This document shows positions 8,850 through 18,551 of a stretch of 50,278 nucleotides of DNA, in pieces (within the stretch, counting starts at the first letter, position 1; every line of letters begins with the position of its first letter). The stretch is from Nanobdellota archaeon (GTDB taxonomy: Archaea > Nanobdellota > Nanobdellia > Woesearchaeales > GCA-2686295): the NCBI GenBank assembly GCA_018817005.1, contig JAHIUF010000041.1, positions 1 to 50,278 of the forward strand. Direction: 5' to 3'. The notes below the pieces were generated by a model. It was not told the DNA's origin. It did no database searches and worked only from the letters and a program-made list of their open reading frames with translations. The position numbers and the translations under genes were made by a program.

Positions 8850-9797
8850 ATGAAATTAAAAGTATTAAATTTATCAAAAACAGAACTTAAATCAATTGAG
8901 TTACCAGAACAGTTTTATGAGCCAGTAAGACTTGATCTTATAAAAAGAGCAGTTCATGTAATTCAATCTAATAAAAAACAACCATATGGAGCAAATCCTG
9001 ATGCAGGAAAAAGAGCTTCAGCAAAAGTTTCAAGAAGAAGACATGATTACAGAGGATCTTACGGAAAAGGAATATCCAGAGTTCCAAGAAAGATTCTTTC
9101 AAGAAGAGGAACTCAAATGAATTGGGTTGGTGCTTTTGCTCCAGGAACTGTTGGAGGAAGAAGAGCACACCCTCCAAAAGCTGAAAAAATTATTACTGAA
9201 CAAATTAACATAAAAGAAAGACGAAAAGCAATTAGATCAGCACTATCAGCTTCATTAAAAAAAGATCTTGTAGAAAAAAGAGGCCACAAAGTGCCAGAAG
9301 CTTATCCTTTTATAATTGAAGATGCATTTGAAGAAATATCCACGACAAAAGAATTATGCTTAATACTAAAAAAGTTAGGTTTCGAACAAGAATTAGAACG
9401 TGTAAAAGTAAAAACAATTAATGCAGGAAAAGGCAAATTAAGAGGAAGAAAATACAAAACTAAAACAGGACCTTTATTTGTTATTTCAAAAGACTGTAAT
9501 TTGAAAAAGGCAGCCAAAAATTTAACTGGGTTTGATGTAGAAAAAATTGAGAAAATAAATGTTGAACTTTTAGCTCCAGGAACACATCCAGGAAGATTAA
9601 CCTTATACACTGAATCAGCAATAACAAAGTTAGGAAAAGAAAAATTATTCACAAAAAATTACAAAAAAAATCAAGAAATAAAAGAAGAAGAGCAAATAAA
9701 AGAAATAAAACAAGAAAAAGAATCAAAGGCAAAAACAAAAAAAGCCCCATCAACAACAAAACCAAAAAGTAAATCAACAATTAATGCTAAAAAATGA
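8850..9797 (+). CDS. rpl4: Ribosomal protein uL4 with charged C-terminal tail
   Basis: 'NKKQPYGANPDAGKRASAKVSRRRHDYRGSYGKGISRVPRK', 'GGRRAHPPKAEKI'; start moved to ATG at 8850. Confidence 0.96.
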   Translation: MKLKVLNLSKTELKSIELPEQFYEPVRLDLIKRAVHVIQSNKKQPYGANPDAGKRASAKVSRRRHDYRGSYGKGISRVPRKILSRRGTQMNWVGAFAPGTVGGRRAHPPKAEKIITEQINIKERRKAIRSALSASLKKDLVEKRGHKVPEAYPFIIEDAFEEISTTKELCLILKKLGFEQELERVKVKTINAGKGKLRGRKYKTKTGPLFVISKDCNLKKAAKNLTGFDVEKIEKINVELLAPGTHPGRLTLYTESAITKLGKEKLFTKNYKKNQEIKEEEQIKEIKQEKESKAKTKKAPSTTKPKSKSTINAKK

Positions 9798-10045
9798 ACA
9801 TAATAAAATATCCTTTATCAACAGAAAAATCCATAAGACTTATGGAATCAGAAAATAAATTAATATTCATAGTGGAAAGAAAAGTAACTAAAAGAGATAT
9901 AAAAGAAGCTCTTGAAACAAAATTTAAAGTGAAAGTTCAAAAAATAAATACTTTAATAACACCATCTGGGAAGAAAAAAGCATATGTAAAATTTTTACCA
10001 GAAACACCAGCTATAGATTTAGCTACAAAATTAGGATTAATGTAA
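9794..10045 (+). CDS. rpl23: Ribosomal protein uL23
   Basis: 'IIKYPLSTEKSIRLMESENKLIFIVERKVTKRDIKEALE'; 4-bp overlap with rpl4. Confidence 0.95.
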   Translation: MNIIKYPLSTEKSIRLMESENKLIFIVERKVTKRDIKEALETKFKVKVQKINTLITPSGKKKAYVKFLPETPAIDLATKLGLM

Positions 10046-10060
10046 GCAGGGAATGAATAA

Positions 10061-10765
10061 ATGGGAAAAAACCTAACACAACAAAAACGAGGAAAAGCAA
10101 GTCCAAGATATAGAGCGCCTAGTTTTAGATATAAAGGTCAAGCTAAAATTCCATCTTATTCCAAAGGATTAATATCAGATATTATCAAATGTTCAGGTCA
10201 TTCAGCACCATTACTAAAAATGACGTACGAAGACAGAACAACAGGGTTTATTATTGCAGCAGAAGGTATAAAGGTAAATGATGAAGTTCTGATTGGTGAA
10301 CAATCAGAACTTTCTGTAGGAAATGTTTTACCTCTTAAGAAAATACCTGAAGGAACAAGTATTTTTTGTGTAGAACTTACGCCAGGAGATGGAGGAAAAC
10401 TTGTAAGATCTTCAGGAACTGCCGCAAGAGTTATTTCAAGATTAAAAAATAAAGTTATAATTAAACTCCCATCAAAAAAACAAAAAGAATTACATCCTGA
10501 TTGTAGAGCAATAATTGGAATGGTTGCAGGTTCAGGAAGAACAGAAAAACCATTTGTTAAAGCAGGAAATAAACACAAAGCAATGAAAGCAAAAAACAAA
10601 TACTGGCCAAGTGTTTCTGGAACATCAATGAACTCAGTAGATCATCCTTTCGGAGGAAGTAAATCATCTTCTAAAGGAAGACCAACAATCGCTCCGAAAA
10701 ACGCTCCACCAGGAAGAAAAGTAGGAAAGCTACATCCTAGAAGAACAGGTAGAACTAAAGGTTAA
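10061..10765 (+). CDS. rpl2: Ribosomal protein uL2
   Basis: 'RGKASPRYRAPSFRYKG', 'VDHPFGGSKSSSKGRPTIAPKNAPPGRKVG'. Confidence 0.97.
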   Translation: MGKNLTQQKRGKASPRYRAPSFRYKGQAKIPSYSKGLISDIIKCSGHSAPLLKMTYEDRTTGFIIAAEGIKVNDEVLIGEQSELSVGNVLPLKKIPEGTSIFCVELTPGDGGKLVRSSGTAARVISRLKNKVIIKLPSKKQKELHPDCRAIIGMVAGSGRTEKPFVKAGNKHKAMKAKNKYWPSVSGTSMNSVDHPFGGSKSSSKGRPTIAPKNAPPGRKVGKLHPRRTGRTKG

Positions 10766-10779
10766 ATAGGTGATTTATA

Positions 10780-11157
10780 TTGGCAAAAGAATATTTATAT
10801 CAAGGAAAAAAATTGGAAGAACTTCAAGAGATGTCTTTAAATGAGCTTTCAGAAATATTGCCTGCAGCTCAAAGAAGAAAACTCAAAAGAGGTTTAACTG
10901 ATAATGAAAAAAAACTGTTAAAAAAACTTGAGAAAAAAAATGATATTAAAACTCACGAAAGACAAATGATTATATTACCGCAAATGGTTGGAAAGACATT
11001 AAGAGTTCATTGCGGAAAATCTTTTGAAATGGTCGTTATACAAGAAGAAATGATGGGTCATGCATTAGGAGAATTTGTGCTAACAAGAAAAAGAACAGCA
11101 CATAACGCGCCAGGAGTTGGTGCAACAAAATCAAGCTCTAGTGTATCAGTAAGATAA
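10780..11157 (+). CDS. rps19: Ribosomal protein uS19
   Basis: 'KTHERQMIILPQMVGKTLRVHCGKSFEMVVIQEEMMGHALGEFVLTRKR'; TTG start. Confidence 0.96.
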   Translation: MAKEYLYQGKKLEELQEMSLNELSEILPAAQRRKLKRGLTDNEKKLLKKLEKKNDIKTHERQMIILPQMVGKTLRVHCGKSFEMVVIQEEMMGHALGEFVLTRKRTAHNAPGVGATKSSSSVSVR

Positions 11158-11159
11158 AA

Positions 11160-11747
11160 ATGAGTCAATACAACTATTCATTCAAGGAAATTGATGAAAC
11201 AATGTCAAGAGCTGTAGGTAGAGATTTAGATTTATCTACAAAAAAAGCCATTGAAATTTGTTCATATATAAGAAATAGAAAAATTGACAGAGCAAAAACA
11301 ATCCTTGGAGAAGCAATTACGCTGAAAAAACCAATACCTTTCAAAAGATTTACAACAGGTGCAGGTCATAAGCCAGGAATGGCAGGAGGAAAATTTCCTA
11401 TTTCTGCAGCAACAGAGATTTTGAAAATTTTAAAATCTGCAGAAAGTAATGCAAAAAATAAAGGTTTAGGAAAATCATTGAAAATAATACATATTTCAGC
11501 ACAAAAAGCATCTTCACCATGGCACCATGGAAGAAAAAAACGCATTAAAATGAAAAGAACACATATAGAGGTTGTTCTTCAGGAAGAAAAAGAACAAAAA
11601 ATAAAACCAAAAAAAGTTGTTGAAGAAAAAAATAAAGACGAACAAAAAACAAAACAAACAGAGTTAAAAGATTCTGAAATTAAATCATTACCTCAAAAAA
11701 AACAAGCCACTAAAAATAAAAATGAAAACAAGGAGGCGAAAATTTGA
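11160..11747 (+). CDS. rpl22: Ribosomal protein uL22 with charged tail
   Basis: 'GRDLDLSTKKAIEICSYIRNRKIDRA', 'RKKRIKMKRTHIEVVLQE'. Confidence 0.95.
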   Translation: MSQYNYSFKEIDETMSRAVGRDLDLSTKKAIEICSYIRNRKIDRAKTILGEAITLKKPIPFKRFTTGAGHKPGMAGGKFPISAATEILKILKSAESNAKNKGLGKSLKIIHISAQKASSPWHHGRKKRIKMKRTHIEVVLQEEKEQKIKPKKVVEEKNKDEQKTKQTELKDSEIKSLPQKKQATKNKNENKEAKI

Positions 11748-12565
11748 TAGAAAGAAAATTTGTTGCTAATAACATCAAAGAATTTCTGATAAAGGAATTT
11801 GTTTCAACTAAACTCGGAAAAGTTGGACTTAGTGATGTTAAATTACAAAGAACGCCTCTAGGAGAAAAAATAATAATTTCAACTTCCAGACCAGGACTTG
11901 TGGTTGGAAGATCTGGAACAAACATAACCCAATTAACAAAAGACCTTAAAAAAAATTTTGATTTAGAAAATCCTCAAATAGAAATAGAAGAAATAAAAGA
12001 AATTCACCTTGATGCAAACATAATAGCGGAGTTCATTGCAGGGTCATTAGAACGATTCGGTTCAGCCAGATTTAAAGGGGTTGGGCATAAAGCAATGTCA
12101 GGTATAATGGGTGCAGGTGCATTAGGTGTGGAAATATTAATTTCAGGAAAAATACCTAGTAGTAGAGCTAAATCTTGGCGATTTTACATGGGTTACTTAA
12201 AAAAATGTGGTGATATATCAATTGTGGGCGTGAAAAAAGCATATACTGTGGCTAAACTTAAAACGGGAATTGTAGGTATAAAAGTAAGTCTCATGCTTCC
12301 TGATGTCAAGTTACCTGATAAAATAGACTTATTAGATGAAAAAGAAGAAATTATAGAAGAGTTGTCAAGAGAAGAATCAAAAGTTGTTGAAAAAGAATTA
12401 GAAGCAGCACTAGATCAACCAATAACTGACGCAGACAAAACAAAAGAAGAACCAAAAACAAAAAAGGAAAACAAAGACGACAAAACTTCAAAGAAAAAAA
12501 CATCAACAAAAACAAAGTCAAAGATCAAAAAAGATTCCAAGAACATAACTGAAAAGAAGAAATAA
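11744..12565 (+). CDS. rps3: Ribosomal protein uS3 with charged tail
   Basis: KH domain 'IIISTSRPGLVVGRSGTNITQLTKDL'; 'aggagg' SD before a TTG start. Confidence 0.96.
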   Translation: MIERKFVANNIKEFLIKEFVSTKLGKVGLSDVKLQRTPLGEKIIISTSRPGLVVGRSGTNITQLTKDLKKNFDLENPQIEIEEIKEIHLDANIIAEFIAGSLERFGSARFKGVGHKAMSGIMGAGALGVEILISGKIPSSRAKSWRFYMGYLKKCGDISIVGVKKAYTVAKLKTGIVGIKVSLMLPDVKLPDKIDLLDEKEEIIEELSREESKVVEKELEAALDQPITDADKTKEEPKTKKENKDDKTSKKKTSTKTKSKIKKDSKNITEKKK

Positions 12566-12576
12566 ATGGTGACAAT

Positions 12577-12765
12577 TTGAAATTCAAAGAACTAAAATCA
12601 TTAACAAAAGAAGACCTTGAAAAGAAATACTTAGAAGTAGAAATAGAACTAATAAAAGTTAATGCTCAAGTTGCTACTGGAACAACATTAAAAAATCCAG
12701 GACAAGTAAAACAGCTAAAGAAAATTTTAGCAAAAATAAAAACACTACAAAAACAAAATGAGTGA
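12577..12765 (+). CDS. rpl29: Ribosomal protein uL29
   Basis: 62 aa, position and 'ATGTTLKNPGQVKQLKKILAKIKTLQ'; TTG start. Confidence 0.93.
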   Translation: MKFKELKSLTKEDLEKKYLEVEIELIKVNAQVATGTTLKNPGQVKQLKKILAKIKTLQKQNE

Positions 12766-13072
12766 AATATGCACCACCTGCGGGTTGCCTAAAGAGCTTT
12801 GCGTTTGTGAAACAATCGCAAAAGAGAGTCAGAAAATATTAGCTGAACTTGTAAAGAAAAAGTTCGGAAAAACATATACACAAATAACAGGGATAAATGA
12901 AACAGAAATCGATATGAAAGATCTGGCTAAGAAACTTAAAAGTAAATTTGCTTGTGGAGGAACAGCAAAAGAAGGATACATTGAACTTCAAGGAGACCAC
13001 TTAAAGCAAATTAAAGACGAGCTCATAAGTTTAGGTTTCGCACCTGAAACAATAGAACTAAAACATAGATAA
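12758..13072 (+). CDS. Translation initiation factor SUI1/aIF1
   Basis: N-terminal Cys cluster 'CTTCGLPKELCVC', SUI1 core 'KKLKSKFACGGTAKEGYIELQGDHLKQIKDELISLGF'. Confidence 0.95.
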   Translation: MSEICTTCGLPKELCVCETIAKESQKILAELVKKKFGKTYTQITGINETEIDMKDLAKKLKSKFACGGTAKEGYIELQGDHLKQIKDELISLGFAPETIELKHR

Positions 13073-13077
13073 TTGCT

Positions 13078-13323
13078 ATGAAAAACGAACTCAAGGAGGA
13101 ATATATAGGATTCAATATCGAAGTGATTGAAACCAAAAATCAAACATTACAAGGATTGAAAGGAGAAATCCTTGACGAAACAAAAAATACTTTCAAAATC
13201 AAAACAAAAGACAAAATCAAAATAATACTAAAGAAAGGAAATATTTTCAAAATTAAAAATAAAATCATAAACGGTAACGAAATAATAAAAAAACCCGAAG
13301 AAAGAATAAAAATCAAGAACTAA
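13078..13323 (+). CDS. rnp1: Ribonuclease P protein component 1 (Rpp29)
   Basis: 'EEYIGFNIEVIETKNQTLQGLKGEILDETKNTFKI' and conserved location between SUI1 and uS17. Confidence 0.88.
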   Translation: MKNELKEEYIGFNIEVIETKNQTLQGLKGEILDETKNTFKIKTKDKIKIILKKGNIFKIKNKIINGNEIIKKPEERIKIKN

Positions 13324-13324
13324 A

Positions 13325-13645
13325 ATGGAAAAAACAAACTCAGAAAAAAATTGTGAAGACAAAAACTGTCCGTATCATGGAACAATAAGTGTAAGAGGCA
13401 GAACCTTCAAAGGTAAAGTTATAAGTGATAAAATGCATAAAACAGTGACAGTAGAATGGGAAAGAAGAAAATACATTCCAAAATATGAAAGATATGAAAA
13501 AAGAAGATCAAAAGTAAAAGCTCACAATCCTAATTGTATAAAAGCACAAGAAGGAGATTTAGTAGTTATAAAAGAAGTTAGACCAATATCAAAATCAAAA
13601 AATTTTGTCGTAATGGAAATAATAAATCAAAATGAAACCAATTAA
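13325..13645 (+). CDS. rps17: Ribosomal protein uS17
   Basis: 'CPYHGTISVRGRTFKGKVISDKMHKTVTVEWERRKYIPKYERYEKRRSKVKAHNP'. Confidence 0.96.
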   Translation: MEKTNSEKNCEDKNCPYHGTISVRGRTFKGKVISDKMHKTVTVEWERRKYIPKYERYEKRRSKVKAHNPNCIKAQEGDLVVIKEVRPISKSKNFVVMEIINQNETN

Positions 13646-14033
13646 AGCAACGATTGTTAAAGGATTATTAAGTGGATCGCAAATCCCTACTTGCGATAAT
13701 TCAGGAGCTAAGTTGATTAGAATAATAAGTGTAAAAGGACATAAAACTGTCAAAGGAAGAGTTCCTGCAGCAGGTGTCGGAGATTTAATACAAGCATCCG
13801 TAAAAAAAGGAAGACCTGATATGAGAAAACAAGTAGTTTTTGCAGTAATTGTCAGACAAAAAAAAGAATACAGAAGACCTGATGGAACAAGAATAAAATT
13901 TGAAGATAACGCAGCTGTTATTTTAAAAGATGACAAAGGAAACCCTAAAGGAACAATATTCAAAGGACCAATTGCAAAAGAAGCTTGTAATAAATGGCCT
14001 GGTGTTGCGAAAATAGCAAGCATAATAGTATAA
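13632..14033 (+). CDS. rpl14: Ribosomal protein uL14
   Basis: 'TCDNSGAKLIRIISVKG', 'YRRPDGTRIKFEDNAAVILKDDKGNPKGTIFKGPIAKE'. Confidence 0.97.
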   Translation: MKPIKATIVKGLLSGSQIPTCDNSGAKLIRIISVKGHKTVKGRVPAAGVGDLIQASVKKGRPDMRKQVVFAVIVRQKKEYRRPDGTRIKFEDNAAVILKDDKGNPKGTIFKGPIAKEACNKWPGVAKIASIIV

Positions 14034-14049
14034 ACACATAATAAATAAA

Positions 14050-14511
14050 ATGAAAGAAGCATTTTCAAAAACTTGGAACAAAAGTAAACAACCTAGAAAG
14101 CAAAGAAAGTATAGGTATAATGCACCACTTCATATAAGGGGTAAGTTTATGAACGTACATTTAAGTTCAGAACTTAAAAAAAAGTATGATAAGAGAAATG
14201 TAAGAGTGCGAGTTGGTGACAAAGTAAAGATTTTAAGAGGAAAATATAAGGGCAGGGAAGAAAAAGTTGAAAGAGTTGATTTGAAAAAAGAAATGGTTTT
14301 TCTTTCAAAAATAGACTTAACAAAAAAAGATGGAACAAAAATAATTCCAGGTATAAATCCTTCAAATCTTTTAATAACTGAATTAAACACGGACGATAAA
14401 AAAAGATTTAAAAAATTATCATTTCAAAAAACCAAACAAAAAATTGAACCAGAAGTTAAAGAAACTAAAAATGAATCAAAACCAAAAAAGGAGATAACGA
14501 AAAATGGTTAA
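14050..14511 (+). CDS. rpl24: Ribosomal protein uL24 with charged tail
   Basis: KOW motif 'VRVGDKVKILRGKYKGREEKVERVDLKK'. Confidence 0.95.
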   Translation: MKEAFSKTWNKSKQPRKQRKYRYNAPLHIRGKFMNVHLSSELKKKYDKRNVRVRVGDKVKILRGKYKGREEKVERVDLKKEMVFLSKIDLTKKDGTKIIPGINPSNLLITELNTDDKKRFKKLSFQKTKQKIEPEVKETKNESKPKKEITKNG

Positions 14512-15190
14512 AAATCACTTAAAAACAATAACTGCACCTAAATCTTGGCCAATAAATAGAAAAGAATCAGTGTTTGTAACAAGAGCAAAACCAGGTGCTC
14601 ATAAAATGGAATTATCATTACCTTTAGGTTTATGTTTAAGAAACATACTTAATAAAGCACAAACAAGAAAAGAAGCAAAAAACATACTTAATAATCAAGA
14701 ACTTTTTGTCAATAATAAAAGAAGAAAAGATGTAAGAAAAACAGTTGGAATAATGGATGTAATTGCAATACCAAAAATAGATGAGTACTATAGATTATTA
14801 ATAAATCAAAAAGGAAAACTGTTTGTATTAAAAATAGATAAATCAGAAGCGCAAATAACTCTTGCGAAGATAATGAATAAAACAAATATTGCAAAGGGAA
14901 AAACTCAAATTAATCTTTCAAATGGTTATAATGTGGTTGTTGAAAAAGACAATTATAAAACAAAAGACACAATCATATTTGATTTATTAAAAAAACAAAT
15001 ACGAGAGATTTTACCCTTTGAAAAAGGATCAACAATCTTAATTGTAGAAGGAAAATCGATAGGAAAAATAGCAAAAATTGTGGATTTCAAAGGTAATCAA
15101 ATTATCTTTGAATATGAAAAAAAACAGTATGAAACAACAAAAAATTATGCTTTTGTAATAGGAAAAGATAAACCAATAATCAAAGTTTAA
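14504..15190 (+). CDS. rps4e: Ribosomal protein eS4
   Basis: 'MVKNHLKTITAPKSWPINRKESVFVTRAKPGAHKMELSLPLGLCLRN'. Confidence 0.96.
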   Translation: MVKNHLKTITAPKSWPINRKESVFVTRAKPGAHKMELSLPLGLCLRNILNKAQTRKEAKNILNNQELFVNNKRRKDVRKTVGIMDVIAIPKIDEYYRLLINQKGKLFVLKIDKSEAQITLAKIMNKTNIAKGKTQINLSNGYNVVVEKDNYKTKDTIIFDLLKKQIREILPFEKGSTILIVEGKSIGKIAKIVDFKGNQIIFEYEKKQYETTKNYAFVIGKDKPIIKV

Positions 15191-15191
15191 A

Positions 15192-15704
15192 ATGAATTTA
15201 ATGAGAGAAATAAGGATAGAGAAAGTAACCTTAAATGTGGGTGCGGGAAAAGATCAGGATAAACTGAAAAAAGCCCAAAAACTACTCAAACACATAACAG
15301 GCATTGAACCAATTAAAACTATAACTCAAAAAAGAATTGCTGGTTGGGGTTTAAGACCAGGATTACCAATTGGTTGTAAGATAACAATCAGAAAAAAACC
15401 CGCAGTTGTCCTTTTAAAAAGACTCATAAAAGCCAAAGAAAACAAACTAGCAAAGACAACTTTTGATGATTTTGGAAATATATCATTTGGAATACTTGAA
15501 TACATAGACATACCTGAAACAAAATATGATCCAGAACTTGGAATGATGGGTTTACAAGCATCAATAACATTAGAAAGACCAGGATTTAGAATAAAGAAAA
15601 GAAAATTAATGAAGAGAAAAATACCTTTGAGTCATAAAATAACAAGGAAAGATGCAATTAATTTTATTAAAAAAGAATTTAATGCAAAAGTTGGTGAAGA
15701 ATAA
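15192..15704 (+). CDS. rpl5: Ribosomal protein uL5
   Basis: '[31 protein letters not shown]'. Confidence 0.96.
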   Translation: MNLMREIRIEKVTLNVGAGKDQDKLKKAQKLLKHITGIEPIKTITQKRIAGWGLRPGLPIGCKITIRKKPAVVLLKRLIKAKENKLAKTTFDDFGNISFGILEYIDIPETKYDPELGMMGLQASITLERPGFRIKKRKLMKRKIPLSHKITRKDAINFIKKEFNAKVGEE

Positions 15705-15934
15705 TGACAACATCAGATTATAAAAAAATCCTAACACAAATAAAAAAGAAACCTGCAAAGTATAAGAAATACCTGAAACACAATGTTCCAGTAAAAAGAA
15801 AATTTGGAAAATCAGTAGAAAAGTGTAGGCGGTGCGGACGTTCAGGAGCACATATTAGTTCATATGGTTTACATTTATGCAGACAATGTTTTAGAGAAAT
15901 AGCAGTAAAATTAGGATTTAGAAAATATAGCTAA
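15704..15934 (+). CDS. rps14: Ribosomal protein uS14 (N-terminally extended)
   Basis: Zn motif '[36 protein letters not shown]'. Confidence 0.95.
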   Translation: MTTSDYKKILTQIKKKPAKYKKYLKHNVPVKRKFGKSVEKCRRCGRSGAHISSYGLHLCRQCFREIAVKLGFRKYS

Positions 15935-15945
15935 AAGGTGACAAA

Positions 15946-16338
15946 ATGAGTTTAAATGATCCACTATCAAATGTACTATCGCACATTCAGAATTATGCAA
16001 TGTTAGGAAAAACAGAATTAATAACAAAAAACAACTCTAAGATTATTAGAACTGTTTTGCAAATAATGCAAGATCACTTATATATTGGTGCTTTTGAAGA
16101 AATAAAAACTAGCAACGGAAACATGCTTAAAATAAATCTTATTGGAAATATTAATAAAACGGGCGTTATAAAACCAAGATTTCAAATAACAAAATCAACT
16201 TTTGAAAAATTTGAAAAAAGATATCTTCCGGCTAAAAATTTTGGGATAATAATAATTTCAACAAGTCAAGGAATTATGACTCATACAGAAGCAAAAAAGA
16301 AAGAAATAGGTGGAAAACTAATTTCATACTGTTACTAA
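15946..16338 (+). CDS. rps8: Ribosomal protein uS8
   Basis: 'DPLSNVLSHIQNY', 'YLPAKNFGIIIISTSQGIMTHTEAKKKEIGGKLISYCY'. Confidence 0.96.
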   Translation: MSLNDPLSNVLSHIQNYAMLGKTELITKNNSKIIRTVLQIMQDHLYIGAFEEIKTSNGNMLKINLIGNINKTGVIKPRFQITKSTFEKFEKRYLPAKNFGIIIISTSQGIMTHTEAKKKEIGGKLISYCY

Positions 16339-16339
16339 A

Positions 16340-16888
16340 ATGAAACAAGAAATACTTGAAGAAACAATTGAATTTCCGCAAGGAGTATCCTTAACAGTAG
16401 ATAAAGGTTTATTCAAAGTTTCCGGACCAAAAGGTGAAACAAGTAAAAAATTATATCATCCTAAAATTCAAATAATCAATGATGAAAATACTGTAACGTT
16501 TTCCGTAAAAAAAGCAACTAAAAAAGAAAAGAAAATAATTTATTCCTTTGTCGCTCACTTAAAAAATCTTTTGGTGGGTGTAACTGAAGGTTTCACTTAT
16601 AAATTAAAGATTTGTTCAGGGCACTTTCCTATGAATGTAACTGTTAAAGGAGATTTATTTGAAATAAAGAATTTTATAGGTGAAAAAGTACCAAGATCTT
16701 TTAAAATACCTCAAAAAGTAACTGTCAAAATTGATGGCTCAGAGGTTATAGTGCAAGGATTAAATAAAGAAGAAACAGGTCAGGTTGCAGCAGAAATTGA
16801 ACAACTCACAAAGAGACCTGGCTTTGATAAAAGAATATTTCAGGATGGAATATATATAACAGAAAAACCAAAAAAACAGGAAAATTAA
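16340..16888 (+). CDS. rpl6: Ribosomal protein uL6
   Basis: 'GVTEGFTYKLKICSGHFPMNVTVKGDLFEIKNFIGEKVPR'. Confidence 0.96.
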   Translation: MKQEILEETIEFPQGVSLTVDKGLFKVSGPKGETSKKLYHPKIQIINDENTVTFSVKKATKKEKKIIYSFVAHLKNLLVGVTEGFTYKLKICSGHFPMNVTVKGDLFEIKNFIGEKVPRSFKIPQKVTVKIDGSEVIVQGLNKEETGQVAAEIEQLTKRPGFDKRIFQDGIYITEKPKKQEN

Positions 16889-16902
16889 ATATTTAAAATA
16901 AA

Positions 16903-17511
16903 ATGAAAGAACTACTAAAACTCAGAAAAGTTATGAAAAAGAAAAAACCACTTTTCATTAAGACAGATGCTCATAAAAAGGCTAGACTTGATTATAAATG
17001 GAAGAAACCAAGAGGCCTTCATAACAAGATGCGACTTGAAAAAAAAGGTTATAGAAAAAAGGTTAAAGAAGGATATAAAACTCCAAGTAAAGTGCGAGGT
17101 TTAAGTCCCGATGGATTTGTTCCTGTAAATGTTAGAAATAATTTTGAATTAAAAAACTTAAACAAAGAAATTCATGGTGTTATTATTTCCGGAAAAGTAG
17201 GTTCTAAAAAGAAAGTTGAACTAATAGAAGAAGCAAAAAAATTAGGGTTAAAAATAATCAATTTCAATGCTGATAAAAAAATAGAACAGATTAAAACGTC
17301 TTTTGAAGAAAGAAAAACTCAAAAGAAGGAAAGGGAATCTGAAAAAGTAGAAAAAGTCAAACAAAAAAAGACGATAGAAGAAACAGTTAAAAAAGAAAAC
17401 AAAGAGAAAAAAGAAAAAACAGGGTTACAAGAAGTAGAATCATCAGAAGAAGATAAGAAAATTCAAGAAAAAAAAGAACAAGACAAAATATTGTCGCAAA
17501 AAAATAATTAA
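16903..17511 (+). CDS. rpl32e: Ribosomal protein eL32 with Lys/Glu-rich tail
   Basis: 'KARLDYKWKKPRGLHNKMRLEKKGYRKKVKEGYKTPSKVRGLSPDGF'. Confidence 0.95.
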   Translation: MKELLKLRKVMKKKKPLFIKTDAHKKARLDYKWKKPRGLHNKMRLEKKGYRKKVKEGYKTPSKVRGLSPDGFVPVNVRNNFELKNLNKEIHGVIISGKVGSKKKVELIEEAKKLGLKIINFNADKKIEQIKTSFEERKTQKKERESEKVEKVKQKKTIEETVKKENKEKKEKTGLQEVESSEEDKKIQEKKEQDKILSQKNN

Positions 17512-17546
17512 ATAATGATTAAAAATCATAAGTCGGAGGAAAACTA

Positions 17547-17999
17547 ATGAAGCTCACAGTACAAAAACGGTTGGCAGCAGACGTACTACGAGTATCTTCA
17601 AAGAAAGTGCGATTTGATGTTAGAAGATTAGAAGACATAAAAGAAGCAATTACAAAAACAGACATCAGATCATTAGTTTCCGAAGGTGTAATAAAAAAAG
17701 TTCAAGGAAAAGAAACCTCTAGAGGAAGAACTAGAGTTAAGGAAGCTCAGAAAAGAAAAGGACTTAGAAAAGGACCTTCAACTAAAAAAGGAAAAAAAAC
17801 ATCACGAGTTTCGAAAAAAGATATTTGGAAAGCTAAAATGAGAACTCAAAGAGCACTTTTAAAGAGTCTTAAAATAAATCAACTGATTTCACAAAAAACA
17901 TTTACAGATTTATACCGTAAATCAAAAGGAAATTTTTTCAGAAGTAAAAGACATATAAATCTATACCTCGAAGAACATAATTTAATCAAGAAAAAATGA
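17547..17999 (+). CDS. rpl19e: Ribosomal protein eL19
   Basis: 'LTVQKRLAADVLRVSSKKVRFDVRRLEDIKEAITKTDIRSLVSEGVIKK'. Confidence 0.96.
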   Translation: MKLTVQKRLAADVLRVSSKKVRFDVRRLEDIKEAITKTDIRSLVSEGVIKKVQGKETSRGRTRVKEAQKRKGLRKGPSTKKGKKTSRVSKKDIWKAKMRTQRALLKSLKINQLISQKTFTDLYRKSKGNFFRSKRHINLYLEEHNLIKKK

Positions 18000-18550
18000 A
18001 TAGAAAAAAAACTCGACTACAATATCAAAGAAAAAGAGAAGGCAAAACCAATTATAAAAAAAGATTGATTTTACTTCAAAGTAAAAAGACAAGACTAATA
18101 ATTAGAAAAACCAATAAGCACATACTAGCTCAATTTGTTGATTATAAACCTGATGGAGACATAGTTATTGTGGGTGTTAGTTCAAAAGCATTAGAAAAAC
18201 TGGGTTGGAATTATTCAACAAAAAATATTCCTGCAGCATACCTTACAGGTTTACTTTTAGGAAAGAAAGCTCAAGAAAAGAAGATAAAAGAAGCGATTTT
18301 AGATTTAGGTTTACAAACATCTATAAAAGGATCAAAATTGTATGCAACATTAAAAGGAGTAAAAGAAGCAGGCATATCTATAAATGCTTCTGAAGAAATA
18401 ATGCCTAATGAAGATAGGTTAAAAGGAAAGCACATAAATGATTATTATTCAAAAAATCCAGACCATTTTTCAAAGTATAAGAAAAACAAGGTGGATCCGA
18501 AAAACATTTCAAAAGATTTGGAGCAAATAAAAATAAAAATACTGAAATAA
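17996..18550 (+). CDS. rpl18: Ribosomal protein uL18
   Basis: 'QYQRKREGKTNYKKRLILLQSKKTRLIIRKTNKHILAQFVDY'. Confidence 0.95.
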   Translation: MNRKKTRLQYQRKREGKTNYKKRLILLQSKKTRLIIRKTNKHILAQFVDYKPDGDIVIVGVSSKALEKLGWNYSTKNIPAAYLTGLLLGKKAQEKKIKEAILDLGLQTSIKGSKLYATLKGVKEAGISINASEEIMPNEDRLKGKHINDYYSKNPDHFSKYKKNKVDPKNISKDLEQIKIKILK

Positions 18551-18551
18551 A

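Noticed and set aside
10198-10599. 133-aa - strand ORF
   Set aside because: Antisense to rpl2
13595-14068. 157-aa - strand ORF
   Set aside because: Antisense to rpl14, which is unambiguous
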